A DNA stretch of 64,000 bases from Dyadobacter sp. SG02 (GCF_900109045.1 NZ_FNYL01000013.1:186001-250000), one strand, 5' to 3'; shown: positions 18,534 to 27,328, numbered from the stretch's first letter. A program made the numbers and translations. The notes: generated from the letters alone by a model not told the origin.

Positions 18534-19959
18534 CGATTTTTCCGCGCTCATGCCGCTTATGGTGCTGGCAGGCGCATCGGTTTTGGTGATGTTGCTGATC
18601 GTCGCGCGGTTGAGCCACCGGATCATCCAGCTCGTGAGCTTGTTACTCTTTGTCATAGCATTCATCTCCCTGCTGAATATCCGTGGAATGCTGCCTTACC
18701 AGGTTGGTTCCCTGTTCATGATCGACAGCTTCGGCGCTTTCATGATCGGGCTGATCATCATTTCCGGACTAGTGGTCAATGTGTTTTCCTACATTTATTT
18801 CCAGGAAAAAGAAGAAGGGCCGAAGGAATATTACGTACTGCTTTTCCTGTGTACGCTGGGCGCGTGTGTGCTGGCGGTGAGCGAGCATTTCGTCTCGGTT
18901 TTTCTGGGGCTCGAAATCCTCACCATAGGCTTGTACGCGCTCATTGCCTACCTGCGTACCCGAAGCCACGGCATCGAGGCCGGAGTCAAATACCTGGTCC
19001 TGGCGGCTTTTTCGTCCGCATTCCTGCTTTTCGGAATGGCCCTGGTGTATTTGCAGACGGGTACCATGTCTTTCGCGGGAATGGCCCATGTCATTACCAC
19101 AGCCAGCGTGCCGCCTATGCTGCTCACCGGCCTGGGCCTGATGCTGGTCGGGCTTGGTTTCAAGCTGGCGGTTGTGCCATTTCATATGTGGACGGCCGAT
19201 GTGTACCAGGGTGCGCCCGTGCCGGTTACCGCGTTCATTGCTACCGCGTCCAAAGGTGGGGTAGTGGCTGCCATGCTGCGTTTCTTCGTGACGATCGACG
19301 GTTTCAGGTCCGAACAATTACAAATGGTGCTGATCGTCATCGCCATGGCTTCCATGGTTACGGGTAACCTGCTCGCATTGCGGCAAATCAATATCAAGCG
19401 GCTGCTGGCGTATTCTTCCATTGCCCACCTGGGGTATTTGCTGGTCGCATTCATACCGGGCAGTGAAGTGGTACCGCAGGCGGTCAGTTTTTATTTGCTT
19501 ACTTACTTCGCGACCACATTTGCCGCTTTCGGGGTTGTTACGATTCTTTCGCGCGCGGAGGAGGATGCGGAGGAGCTCGTACATTACAAGGCATTGTTCT
19601 GGAAGCATCCGGCATTGGCGGGTATACTGAGCGTGGCGATGTTTTCGCTGGCGGGTATCCCGCTTACGGCGGGTTTTACGGGTAAATTCTATGTGCTGAC
19701 GACCGGCATCGGGCAAGGGTTCTGGTTACTGGCGGTCGTGCTGGTGCTGAGCAGCGTGGTAGGGCTCTACTATTACCTCCGCGTAGTCACGACGATGTTC
19801 GCAGGCACGCGCGATCTGCTGCCGGAGCCACCGCCCAGGTACCCCGTTTTCCTGGGGATAAGCATGGTGGTGCTTTCCATCCTCACTTTCGCGCTGATCT
19901 GGCTGGGTATTTATCCCGACGGTGTGATCGGCGTCGTTCAAGGGCTGCAATTGAAATAG
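18523..19959 (+). CDS. nuoN: NADH-quinone oxidoreductase subunit N
   Basis: 478 residues; third antiporter-like subunit. Motifs: FLGLEILTIGLYALIAYLR with the key Glu, FKLAVVPFHMWTADVYQGAPVPVTAFIATASKGG, and NIKRLLAYSSIAHLGYLLVAFIPG. The start at 18523 is eleven bases inside nuoM; an earlier in-frame ATG at 18490 would only add residues over nuoM. Last gene of the operon, followed by a hairpin with 12-bp arms. Confidence 0.97.
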   Translation: MSNSDFSALMPLMVLAGASVLVMLLIVARLSHRIIQLVSLLLFVIAFISLLNIRGMLPYQVGSLFMIDSFGAFMIGLIIISGLVVNVFSYIYFQEKEEGPKEYYVLLFLCTLGACVLAVSEHFVSVFLGLEILTIGLYALIAYLRTRSHGIEAGVKYLVLAAFSSAFLLFGMALVYLQTGTMSFAGMAHVITTASVPPMLLTGLGLMLVGLGFKLAVVPFHMWTADVYQGAPVPVTAFIATASKGGVVAAMLRFFVTIDGFRSEQLQMVLIVIAMASMVTGNLLALRQINIKRLLAYSSIAHLGYLLVAFIPGSEVVPQAVSFYLLTYFATTFAAFGVVTILSRAEEDAEELVHYKALFWKHPALAGILSVAMFSLAGIPLTAGFTGKFYVLTTGIGQGFWLLAVVLVLSSVVGLYYYLRVVTTMFAGTRDLLPEPPPRYPVFLGISMVVLSILTFALIWLGIYPDGVIGVVQGLQLK

Positions 19960-19966
19960 CCATGAA

Positions 19967-20013
19967 AAAGGCCTGTTCATCAGATTGCTTTGGCAAAATG
20001 AGAACAGGCCTTT
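19967..20013. terminator. Terminator hairpin between nuoN and the methyltransferase gene
   Basis: AAAGGCCTGTTC and GAACAGGCCTTT form 12-bp arms around a 23-base loop. It lies between two convergent genes and can serve both; the A-rich left flank gives a U run to the leftward transcript. Confidence 0.75.
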
Positions 20014-20028
20014 ACTATGCAGGTTACC

Positions 20029-20853
20029 TTAGCGACGGACCGTCACTTTCAGGAACGTGGCGGGAATGGACGTCTTGTTTTTGTCCCCGCTCTGATTCTG
20101 GCTTTCAAACAAAACTTCCAGCTCGCGGTGAAGATCGGCTTCCTTTCCGTTTTTCTCGGCCGCCTCGAACGCATTCATCGTCGGACCGTAGTATTTCCTG
20201 AAAGTTTCGAGAAATTCGGCCGGGGAAACCGGCGTCTGGAATGTGAAAGTCTCCCTTTCGAATGAAATATCCTCTTTCGCTGCACCGGCCGCCACAAAAC
20301 GCTCGGTAACATTGCTTTCCACGCCCCAAAGCATCGGGCTTACGAAGCCTTCCGGTGGCGCGGGTGTGTACGCGGAGCTTACTCGCAGGATCTGGGCAAC
20401 GAGCGTAGGATCGCCCGGAATCCAGTTACCCATCACGATTTTACCGCCGGGGCGCGTCACACGGAACATTTCTTTCGCCACATCGAATGGCTGCGGTGCG
20501 AACATGGCACCGAAAATGCTCACCACCTGGTCGAACGATTGATCCTCGATGCCTTCCAGCTTAATGGCGTCGCCTTCGCGGAATGTGATATTGGTCAAAC
20601 CTTCGGCCTTTACCCTTGCATTGCCGGCTTCGACGAGGTTTCTCGCGATATCTACACCTTGCACATTCGCGCCGAGTCGGGCGGCAGGTATGGCGGTGGT
20701 ACCGTCGCCGCAGCCCAGATCCAGCACATCCATGCCTTCTTTAATTCCCAGTTTTGCTACCAGTGCAGTACCGCTTTCGCGCATTGTTTCTGCCAGACGG
20801 GTGAAATCACCTTTTTCCCAAAGTGCTTTGTTTGCATTCATTTTATTTTTCAT
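20029..20853 (-). CDS. Class I SAM-dependent methyltransferase
   Basis: 274 residues. Cytoplasmic small-molecule-type methyltransferase with SAM motif I VLDLGCGDG (residues 43-51), an acidic motif II around GVDIA, and motif region REGDAIKLE. FRVTRPGGKIVMGNW is the usual strand preceding the methyl-transfer region. It resembles UbiE/MenG-like and generic Methyltransf_25 proteins, but the C-terminal third does not identify a substrate. The start could be Met1 or Met5 (20841). It is downstream of the haloperoxidase gene in the same orientation. Confidence 0.9.
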   Translation of the reverse strand: MKNKMNANKALWEKGDFTRLAETMRESGTALVAKLGIKEGMDVLDLGCGDGTTAIPAARLGANVQGVDIARNLVEAGNARVKAEGLTNITFREGDAIKLEGIEDQSFDQVVSIFGAMFAPQPFDVAKEMFRVTRPGGKIVMGNWIPGDPTLVAQILRVSSAYTPAPPEGFVSPMLWGVESNVTERFVAAGAAKEDISFERETFTFQTPVSPAEFLETFRKYYGPTMNAFEAAEKNGKEADLHRELEVLFESQNQSGDKNKTSIPATFLKVTVRR

Positions 20854-20886
20854 TTAATTGTTAATAGATACTGTTTAAAATTTTGG

Positions 20887-20961
20887 CTAATCCACTCCCT
20901 GATAATGCATTAGCGAGAGGAAAAGCGCTAGAAGAATTGTCATTAATTTAAGAATTTTCAT
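20887..20961 (-). CDS. Candidate 24-residue hydrophobic peptide
   Basis: The frame ATG to TAG encodes a peptide that begins MKILKLMTILLALFLSLM and ends HYQGVD: a lysine pair, one hydrophobic stretch long enough to span a membrane, and a short polar tail. It fits exactly in the gap between the haloperoxidase and methyltransferase genes, with about 33 bases on each side, and has the same orientation. Composition alone cannot prove translation. It could be a genuine small membrane protein, a leader peptide, or chance. Confidence 0.3.
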   Translation of the reverse strand: MKILKLMTILLALFLSLMHYQGVD

Positions 20962-20994
20962 GGCTGGTTTTAAGTAGGGCTTCCCCGAAATACT

Positions 20995-22296
20995 TTACGG
21001 TTTGAACTTCAACTTGCCGATTACGTTTTGTCCGACGATTTTTCCGTGTAGCAGGCTTACCTCGCAGGTTTTGCGGTAGTGGATACCGGCATACACCCTC
21101 GACACCGCGGCCTCCGCAGCAGCGTGTTCGAACGAGGTGAATTGCCGTGGCTGCACGTTCGGCAGGTTGTACGGCTTGTCGGTGTAATGGTAGTTCTGGC
21201 CGAAAATGCTCGTCATTACCTCCGCTGCCGCGGCCGACATGACCGAGTGGCCCGAGGGATATTCCGGATGCGGTGGCGTCGGAATGACGGTGTTCCAGTC
21301 GGGGTGGTTCAGCACCGTTCGGATATAGGTCACCGGCCGCACGCCCTGGTACACGTATTTCCCTTTGCAAAGACTGATGGCGCCGTCCGACATCGCGATT
21401 CCGAGCTGCGTGAATGCCTTGGCGGCAACTGCCAGTCCCGGTTTTTCGATGGCCAGCACCTGGCTCAGGATATTGTGCCATGAATTGTCGGGCCAATAGG
21501 TTGCAATCGTCTTTTGCTCCTGCGTAAGCGACTGCGAAATATTGTACAGCTCCTCCACCTGTTTGTAATATTCAGAAGTCTTGTCTTCGGAATAAGGTAT
21601 CGGCGTGCCCTGTTCGGCCCCGGCGTCGCTGTTGGCGACGATGGTACGCACCTTACCCCAGTTGGAGAGAATCGCCGGCGCAAATGCGGGGGGCGTCGGT
21701 TTCCAGTACGCGGGCCCGCTCAGCGGCGTGTAGGGCGTTGCATTGTCGTAGCCATCGGTTTTGGACCATTCGAAAACAGCGGCTGCCATTTTCTTTCCGA
21801 AATCGATCGAGTTGGCGAGCACGTCGGGCTGCTGGTGCGCCTGGTACTTCGCCAGGTTGGCCGCTTCCAGCGAATCGATGCGGGCCAACGTGGCGGGCGA
21901 GATACCCGGATGGATCACCCGGTTGATCGCCGCGAGCGCCGCATTGGCACTGGCCGGGAAATAATACTTCAACGAACCCGATGGCTGGGGCAATGCGGGC
22001 AAGCCGTTCAACTGCGGTGCGATCGACCGGTAACCCGGCAAACCCGGTTGCAAAGACTCCCACAATGCCACACCGCTGTAAGCCCAGCGGCGTGCGGTAA
22101 CGGGCGGCGATGCGGGCATAACCTGTGCGATTTTCAATTGCATGGTGAGCCACGATGTGACTACCTCCGGAGAAGTCACCGGTTCGGAGGGAACCTGGGG
22201 CCCGTCGTGATCCGTGCACGAGACCGTAAGCATTGTGCAGGCAAACAATCCGATCGCCGATTGTCTGACGCGTTTTAATAATGTTAAATTTTTCAT
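20995..22296 (-). CDS. Vanadium-dependent haloperoxidase / PAP2-type lipoprotein
   Basis: 433 residues from the ATG at 22296. Signal MKNLTLLKRVRQSAIGLF leads to a lipoprotein-like Cys in LTVSC-TDHDG, so the protein is probably lipid-anchored outside the inner membrane. The catalytic motifs of the vanadium haloperoxidase/acid phosphatase superfamily are present: CKGKYVYQGVRP (Arg320), YPSGHS (His350), and SRVYAGIH (Arg400, His406, the vanadate or phosphate ligand). A long helical N-terminal domain before them is typical of bacterial haloperoxidase homologues. Halide oxidation versus phosphatase activity cannot be decided by reading. It is divergent from the DUF3455 gene, which starts its mature chain with the same CTDHD. 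Confidence 0.82.
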   Translation of the reverse strand: MKNLTLLKRVRQSAIGLFACTMLTVSCTDHDGPQVPSEPVTSPEVVTSWLTMQLKIAQVMPASPPVTARRWAYSGVALWESLQPGLPGYRSIAPQLNGLPALPQPSGSLKYYFPASANAALAAINRVIHPGISPATLARIDSLEAANLAKYQAHQQPDVLANSIDFGKKMAAAVFEWSKTDGYDNATPYTPLSGPAYWKPTPPAFAPAILSNWGKVRTIVANSDAGAEQGTPIPYSEDKTSEYYKQVEELYNISQSLTQEQKTIATYWPDNSWHNILSQVLAIEKPGLAVAAKAFTQLGIAMSDGAISLCKGKYVYQGVRPVTYIRTVLNHPDWNTVIPTPPHPEYPSGHSVMSAAAAEVMTSIFGQNYHYTDKPYNLPNVQPRQFTSFEHAAAEAAVSRVYAGIHYRKTCEVSLLHGKIVGQNVIGKLKFKP

Positions 22297-22319
22297 GTGA
22301 TAATAGATTATTGAGGCTG

Positions 22320-22327
22320 CAAAGTTG
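22320..22327 (-). promoter_or_regulatory. Candidate -7 element of the haloperoxidase gene
   Basis: CAACTTTG on the minus strand, one mismatch to TAnnTTTG, 23 bases before the ATG at 22296. The upstream neighbour is the left arm of the long inverted repeat, which ends 22 bases away. Confidence 0.4.
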
Positions 22328-22349
22328 CACTGCGACGAGGGGGCAAAAC

Positions 22350-22445
22350 TTGTAATGACGACGCATATCCAGGTAATTATGCGCCACTTGAAAGCTCGGG
22401 AAAACCGGCCGCTCATAACTACCTGGATTTGCATCCTGATTACAA
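22350..22445. promoter_or_regulatory. Divergent 32-bp inverted-repeat operator
   Basis: Read toward each promoter, both arms (22381 down to 22350, and 22414 up to 22445) begin CATAA, continue TACCTGGAT, then TGC and TC, and end ATTACAA; 27 of 32 positions agree. The arms are separated by 32 bases. Each ends 21-22 bases from a -7-like element, one for the haloperoxidase gene and one for the DUF3455 gene. This layout fits two copies of an activator site serving both promoters; the AraC domain of the adjacent hybrid regulator is the natural candidate. Confidence 0.65.
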
Positions 22446-22466
22446 TCCGGGCCGGGCGGCGCCGTG

Positions 22467-22474
22467 TACTTTTG
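22467..22474 (+). promoter_or_regulatory. -7 element of the DUF3455 gene
   Basis: TACTTTTG, an exact TAnnTTTG match, 55 bases before the ATG at 22530. No -33 TTTG is present at 19-21 bases, as expected for an activator-dependent promoter. Confidence 0.55.
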
Positions 22475-22529
22475 CCGCCGGTTAATTCAAACCGGTCTTA
22501 TTCACAAATCATTACAACAAAAATTAGCT

Positions 22530-23174
22530 ATGAAAAACAGTAACATTTCCCGGCACGCCGGCCGCCGGTACGGTCGCCGTCGCAGCATTCGCATCCTCGC
22601 AATCGTAATGCTTTTGGGTTTCTTTAATGCCTGCACCGACCACGACAATCCGACACCCGTCCTCACGCCGGCCGACCACATTCAGTTAAGCGAAAACCTG
22701 ACGATGCCCGACGCGTTCGCGCTTCCGTCCGATCCCAAGGGTTACGAGCGCGTGGCCACCTACTTTGCCGTGGGCGTGCAGAAATACAAGGCGCAGGTGA
22801 AGGCCGGTTCGAACCCGGGGCAGTACGAATGGGTATTTGTGGCGCCGGAGGCGGATTTGTACGATGCGTCGAATGCCAGGATCGGTACCCATTTCGTCGG
22901 CCCTACGTGGAAACTTACCGGTACCGGTCATACGATTATGGGACAGGCATTCAGTCCCGCCAAGACGTTTTCCAAAGACCCGAACAACATCGACTGGCTC
23001 TTGCTGCGTAACAAAGCAGGGCAGGAGCCGACGGGTATTTTCCAGGGGGTAGGCTACATTTTCCGGATCGCAACGACGGGTGGGAGGGCGCCGGTAACCC
23101 CTCCGGCAGACCTCGCCGCCACGGCCGATGTGCCCTATACGGCAGTTTACCGGTTTGTGAAGCGCATTCTTTGA
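22530..23174 (+). CDS. DUF3455 family lipoprotein
   Basis: 214 residues. Basic N-terminus, hydrophobic stretch and lipobox ending FFNAC, then TDHDNP. The mature domain matches the DUF3455 pattern: YEWVFVAPEADLYDASNARIGTHFVGPTWKL, NIDWLLLRNKAGQ, and VPYTAVYRFVKR at the end. These proteins are exported and of unknown function; they are found in bacteria and fungi. Context: divergent from a haloperoxidase/PAP2 lipoprotein with the same CTDHD start of the mature chain and a shared inverted-repeat control region. Its stop codon is immediately adjacent to the stop of the hybrid regulator gene on the other strand. Confidence 0.82.
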   Translation: MKNSNISRHAGRRYGRRRSIRILAIVMLLGFFNACTDHDNPTPVLTPADHIQLSENLTMPDAFALPSDPKGYERVATYFAVGVQKYKAQVKAGSNPGQYEWVFVAPEADLYDASNARIGTHFVGPTWKLTGTGHTIMGQAFSPAKTFSKDPNNIDWLLLRNKAGQEPTGIFQGVGYIFRIATTGGRAPVTPPADLAATADVPYTAVYRFVKRIL

Positions 23175-26100
23175 TTAGCCTTCTCCTTTTGGGGAAACTC
23201 TCGCGGCATATTCCGTGGGGGTTTCCCCAAATTCCTTTTTAAAGCTCTTGCTGAAATACGATTGATCATTAAAACCGACCGCATAGCCGATCTGGGTGAT
23301 CGTATCGGCCTTTTGACGGATCATTTCCGCCGCTTTTTGAAGCCTCAGGTCGCGGATAAAGTCGTTCGGCGCGAGGCCGGTGAGGGCTTTCAGCTTCCGT
23401 AGCAACTGGGTACGGCTCAGGCTCATTTCCTCCGCCATTTTCTCCACCGAGAACAACACATCTTCCATGTTCGCCTCAACGATTTCTTTGGCTTTCATTA
23501 AAAATTTGTCGTCGAGCGACATTTCGTCCGATGACGTGACGTGTACGCGAATGCGTTCGCGGTACCGTTCCGCTAGCTTTTTCCGGAGTTCGATCAGGTT
23601 CGCAACCCGCACGGAAAGTTCCTCCACGGAAAAAGGTTTGGTCAGGTAATCGTCCGCACCGGTTTTCAAACCATCGATCCGCGATTCCTGTCCGCTTTTG
23701 GCCGTAAGCAATATCACCGGAATGTGGCTCGTCCGTTCATCGGATTTAATATGGGCCGTGAGCTCGATACCGTCCATGCGGGGCATCATGAGGTCGCTGA
23801 TGATCAGGCTGGGCAGCACTTTGCGTGCGCATGCGAGCGCTTCCGAGCCGTCGGGTGCTTTGAAAATGGTATACTGGCCTTCCAGCAGCGACGCCATGTA
23901 CTCGCGGAGTTCGGCGTTGTCTTCCACGATCAGTACCGTTTCCTGATTTGCGGCGGTCGGCGACCCGGACGCCGCACCCCGCTTTTTAGTAGATACCGAT
24001 CTGTCCGGCAGCCCGGTTACCGGTTGCTCAGTCGATAATTTATATTCACTGAAATCATTTTCAACGATTTGTATCGCTTCGTAAGCTTCCTTATCCAGAG
24101 GAATTTCAACAGTGAAAACCGAACCTTTACCTACCTCGCTTTGAAGCGCAATATTCCCTTTATGCAGCTTCACGAGTTCTTTGGCGAATGCCAGCCCCAG
24201 GCCTGTGCCGCCGTCCTGGTTTTCAACCGTTTGCCTGGCCTGGTAAAACGATTCGAATACCTGCTTTTGCTCTTCCGGCGCGATGCCACGGCCCGTGTCC
24301 GAGACAGCGACACGTAGCATCGGCCCGTCTGCCGGCTTTTCGATATGCGCCGCAAATGCCACGGAGCCGCCCGATGGCGTGAATTTGAATGCATTGGAAA
24401 GCAGGTTGATAACTACCTTTTCGAGTTTGTCAGGATCGAACCAGAATGGCCCGTCCGGTATTTCGACCGTTTTTTCAAACGAAATGCCCTTATGCTGCGC
24501 GAGCGAATCGAAGGAAGACGAAAGCACGCTCAGAAAATGGCGTAGCTCACCTTTTCGCACTTGCAGTTCCATTTTACCGGCTTCGAGCTTCGAGAGGTTC
24601 AGCAACTGGTTCACGAGTTCGAGCAGGCGGTTGGCGTAGCGCTTCATAATGAGTAGCTTATCCTGTTCCGCAGGCGGCTTTTTACTCAGCTCTTCTTCGA
24701 GCGGGGCGAGGATCAATGTCAGCGGTGTCCGGAATTCGTGGGAGATATTGGCAAAAAACCGCGATTTCATGCGGTCCATTTCTTTCAGTTCCTCGGTTTG
24801 CAGCATGATTTTCTCGGTGCGTTCGCGGACGGTGTTTTCCAGCACCAGCTTTTCGCTTTGCAGCTTTCTTTCCCGGAAGCGCACCAGCATTACCGCCATC
24901 CCGCCCAGGAGCAACGCATAAATGGCAAATGCCCACCAGGTGCGGTACCACGGCGGGAGAATGGTCAATGCCAGCGTGGCTTCTCCTCCCGTGTCGCCAT
25001 ATACGTTCTTCCCGCGCACGCGGAACACGTAATTCCCTTCCGGCAAATTGGTAAAATCGACGAATGACTCACCCGACCAGGCAGACCACTGGTCATGAAA
25101 GCCTTCGAGGAAGTATTGGAATTGATTTTTGGTGGAAAGGTCGTAGCTCGGCAATGTAAACTGGAACCGCAGCCGGTGACCATAGGCAATGTCCGGCGAT
25201 TCCGCGTCCCGGAAGCTGACCAGCGAGTCCTGATCGACCGAAATCTGGCGGATCAGTGTTTTAAACGGCTTGCCGGCAGCGGTTTGGAGGTTTCTGTCAA
25301 AAAGTACCAGCCATTTGTTCGAGCCGAAAACCATGAACCCGTCGCCATTGTCGTGCACTTTGGAAATGAGCGCATCGGAGAGCCTTCCCGAAACCGGTAA
25401 CCGGCGCAAGCGGTTTTGGGTATATTCGAAAACCTGGCTCTGGTAATTGTGGTAGAGCGTAAACCACATGGTGCCATCCCGCCCCGCGACGATTTCGTTG
25501 ATCCACCCGCCCCTGTAAGGCGCTACGCCCGCGGTAAGCATTGTATCGACTTCAAAAGCCCGTTTTTCGGGGTTGAACCGGTGCATAGCCTCGTCGGTAG
25601 AAGCGTACACCGTGTTGCCGACCTTTTCGACCCAGCGGATTTTGTTGGACGACAGCCCGTTCTCAGGCCCATGGTGAATGAGTTTGAACGGGTCGGCCAG
25701 TGTATGCATGGATCCCGGCGTTTGCCAGGCGATTTCGTAGATACCGTTTCGCCGGCTGTTGAGAAAAATGGTGCCGTCGGCCGCGCGGGTGAAGCTTTCG
25801 GAATAGAACTTCATGTCCTCACGCCGACCGCCCTGCACCCATTTGCCGTCTTTCAGGAGCAGCTCCGTGAGCCCATTCCCTTCGAGCCCTACCAGCAAAT
25901 GCTGCGGCAGCTGCGCGGAACGCATTTCTTCCACACGCACCACATTTTCCTTGGCTATCTGCGATCGCCGACCGTTTTGGTCCAATATGAAAACACCGTC
26001 GTAATTCGATACAATCAGTTCATTTCCAAATGTCTGGCAATGCATTGTCAGGTTATCGATGCCTTCGATTTTTTTGAAATAGGGTTGGGGTATTCCTTGT

Positions 26101-27206
26101 GAAGAGAGGGTGTTCAGTTCAAAAAGCCCTTTACTGTTGGTAGTGTACAGCTTGTTGTTGAATACCTCGATATCCATCGGATTTTCGTCGAGGCCGTGAT
26201 TTTCATTCAATACCCGGAGCGGCGAGCTGATTTCCAGGCGGCTTATCCCGTTGTCGGTAGCGAGCCATAAATCCTTTTCGGCATCTTCAAAAACCGCGTA
26301 CACCGCATCGCTCGACAGCCCGTCCTTGCGGCGGATATTGTTTCGAATGTTGCCTGTGCGGTCCATTAAATAGAAGCCCGAACCGGTGGTAGCCAGGGCA
26401 TAATTGCCATTGCCGAGCTGCGCGCTGTGGTACACGGCGTCCCTGATCTGCACTCTTTGACCACCGTTCATAAACGGTGCCAGTGTAGCACCGTCGTAAA
26501 TATAAAATTCCTTGCTAAGGCCCGCCGCTAGTAGTTTCCCTCCGTCGAAGGGCAGCAAGGTGGTGAGTCCCATGCCTTTGAACGCCTCGCCGCCTTTCAC
26601 GAGTTCCAGCGAGTTAGGCCCTTTCTTATACAAACCCCTGTCGCTCACGCTCACGTACAGGGTGCCGTTGATCAACCACGCGAAACCGAGTGCGCCGATG
26701 TCACTTTTCCAAACTTTAAACTTTCCGTTGACGAATTCGAGGATGTGCAGATCGCAAACGAAATAGACGGAGCCCTTGTCGGCAAACGTGAACCAGATAT
26801 TTCCGAAGTTCCAGTCGCTGCGGCTGAGCTTGTTTTTCAGGGAATGGAAAACCATTTTATTCTGGCTGTTAGCCGCCAGATAACCCACTTCGCCCGATCC
26901 GCCGACATAAATGCGCCCTTTCGAATCCTTCGCCAGCGACCGCACGGGGTTGCCCTCGGTGGTAGGGATGAGCTGCCACGATATGCCGTCGTGTTCAAGC
27001 ACGCCCGAGTTGTTGGCCGCATACATAATGCCGTTATCTCCCTGCACCAGTGCCCAGTTCTGAAAAGCGGCTTTGTATTCGTTGGTGGAATAGTTGGTAA
27101 TGAACGGAAGGCTCTGCTGCCAGATCTTTGCGAGCGGCGAATCCGGTTTTTGGGCCATTGCATTCAGGCTCGATGCCAGTGCGAAAAGCAAGGCCACTTT
27201 TTTCAT
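23175..27206 (-). CDS. Hybrid two-component system protein (propeller sensor-kinase-receiver-AraC)
   Basis: 1343 residues from the ATG at 27206. Order: signal peptide ending NAMAQ; periplasmic two-component-regulator propeller repeats (to about 660) and Y_Y_Y domain (about 670-745); one membrane helix (about 756-778, WAFAIYALLLGGMAVML); HisKA with His823 in ANISHEFRTPL; HATPase with NLLSNAFKF and DTGRGIAPEEQ; receiver domain VLIVEDN with Asp1138 in SDLMMPRMDG; C-terminal AraC-type double helix-turn-helix (about 1240-1340). Such proteins sense a ligand outside the inner membrane and control neighbouring genes, often for nutrient use. Here the neighbours are the DUF3455 and haloperoxidase genes, not a SusC/SusD locus. 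The start was chosen from the promoter at 27239-27246. Confidence 0.93.
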   Translation of the reverse strand: MKKVALLFALASSLNAMAQKPDSPLAKIWQQSLPFITNYSTNEYKAAFQNWALVQGDNGIMYAANNSGVLEHDGISWQLIPTTEGNPVRSLAKDSKGRIYVGGSGEVGYLAANSQNKMVFHSLKNKLSRSDWNFGNIWFTFADKGSVYFVCDLHILEFVNGKFKVWKSDIGALGFAWLINGTLYVSVSDRGLYKKGPNSLELVKGGEAFKGMGLTTLLPFDGGKLLAAGLSKEFYIYDGATLAPFMNGGQRVQIRDAVYHSAQLGNGNYALATTGSGFYLMDRTGNIRNNIRRKDGLSSDAVYAVFEDAEKDLWLATDNGISRLEISSPLRVLNENHGLDENPMDIEVFNNKLYTTNSKGLFELNTLSSQGIPQPYFKKIEGIDNLTMHCQTFGNELIVSNYDGVFILDQNGRRSQIAKENVVRVEEMRSAQLPQHLLVGLEGNGLTELLLKDGKWVQGGRREDMKFYSESFTRAADGTIFLNSRRNGIYEIAWQTPGSMHTLADPFKLIHHGPENGLSSNKIRWVEKVGNTVYASTDEAMHRFNPEKRAFEVDTMLTAGVAPYRGGWINEIVAGRDGTMWFTLYHNYQSQVFEYTQNRLRRLPVSGRLSDALISKVHDNGDGFMVFGSNKWLVLFDRNLQTAAGKPFKTLIRQISVDQDSLVSFRDAESPDIAYGHRLRFQFTLPSYDLSTKNQFQYFLEGFHDQWSAWSGESFVDFTNLPEGNYVFRVRGKNVYGDTGGEATLALTILPPWYRTWWAFAIYALLLGGMAVMLVRFRERKLQSEKLVLENTVRERTEKIMLQTEELKEMDRMKSRFFANISHEFRTPLTLILAPLEEELSKKPPAEQDKLLIMKRYANRLLELVNQLLNLSKLEAGKMELQVRKGELRHFLSVLSSSFDSLAQHKGISFEKTVEIPDGPFWFDPDKLEKVVINLLSNAFKFTPSGGSVAFAAHIEKPADGPMLRVAVSDTGRGIAPEEQKQVFESFYQARQTVENQDGGTGLGLAFAKELVKLHKGNIALQSEVGKGSVFTVEIPLDKEAYEAIQIVENDFSEYKLSTEQPVTGLPDRSVSTKKRGAASGSPTAANQETVLIVEDNAELREYMASLLEGQYTIFKAPDGSEALACARKVLPSLIISDLMMPRMDGIELTAHIKSDERTSHIPVILLTAKSGQESRIDGLKTGADDYLTKPFSVEELSVRVANLIELRKKLAERYRERIRVHVTSSDEMSLDDKFLMKAKEIVEANMEDVLFSVEKMAEEMSLSRTQLLRKLKALTGLAPNDFIRDLRLQKAAEMIRQKADTITQIGYAVGFNDQSYFSKSFKKEFGETPTEYAARVSPKGEG

Positions 27207-27238
27207 AAGTCGGGTAGTAAAGCCTGGCATATCAGGGG

Positions 27239-27246
27239 CAAACCTA
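27239..27246 (-). promoter_or_regulatory. -7 element of the hybrid regulator gene
   Basis: TAGGTTTG on the minus strand. The expected transcription start near 27233 leaves a leader of about 27 bases to the ATG at 27206 but almost none to the alternative ATG at 27230. Confidence 0.55.
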
Positions 27247-27328
27247 CACGTGATGGGTACAATGCGAGAAACGAGGGTTAAAAGTATCGCATTTTGGGGG
27301 CAGGAACAACCGTTAAATAAGCGATCCG

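Noticed and set aside
21514-22278. 254-codon frame antisense to the haloperoxidase gene
   Set aside because: Arg/Gly/Val-rich shadow with no recognisable domain, over a gene with clear catalytic motifs.
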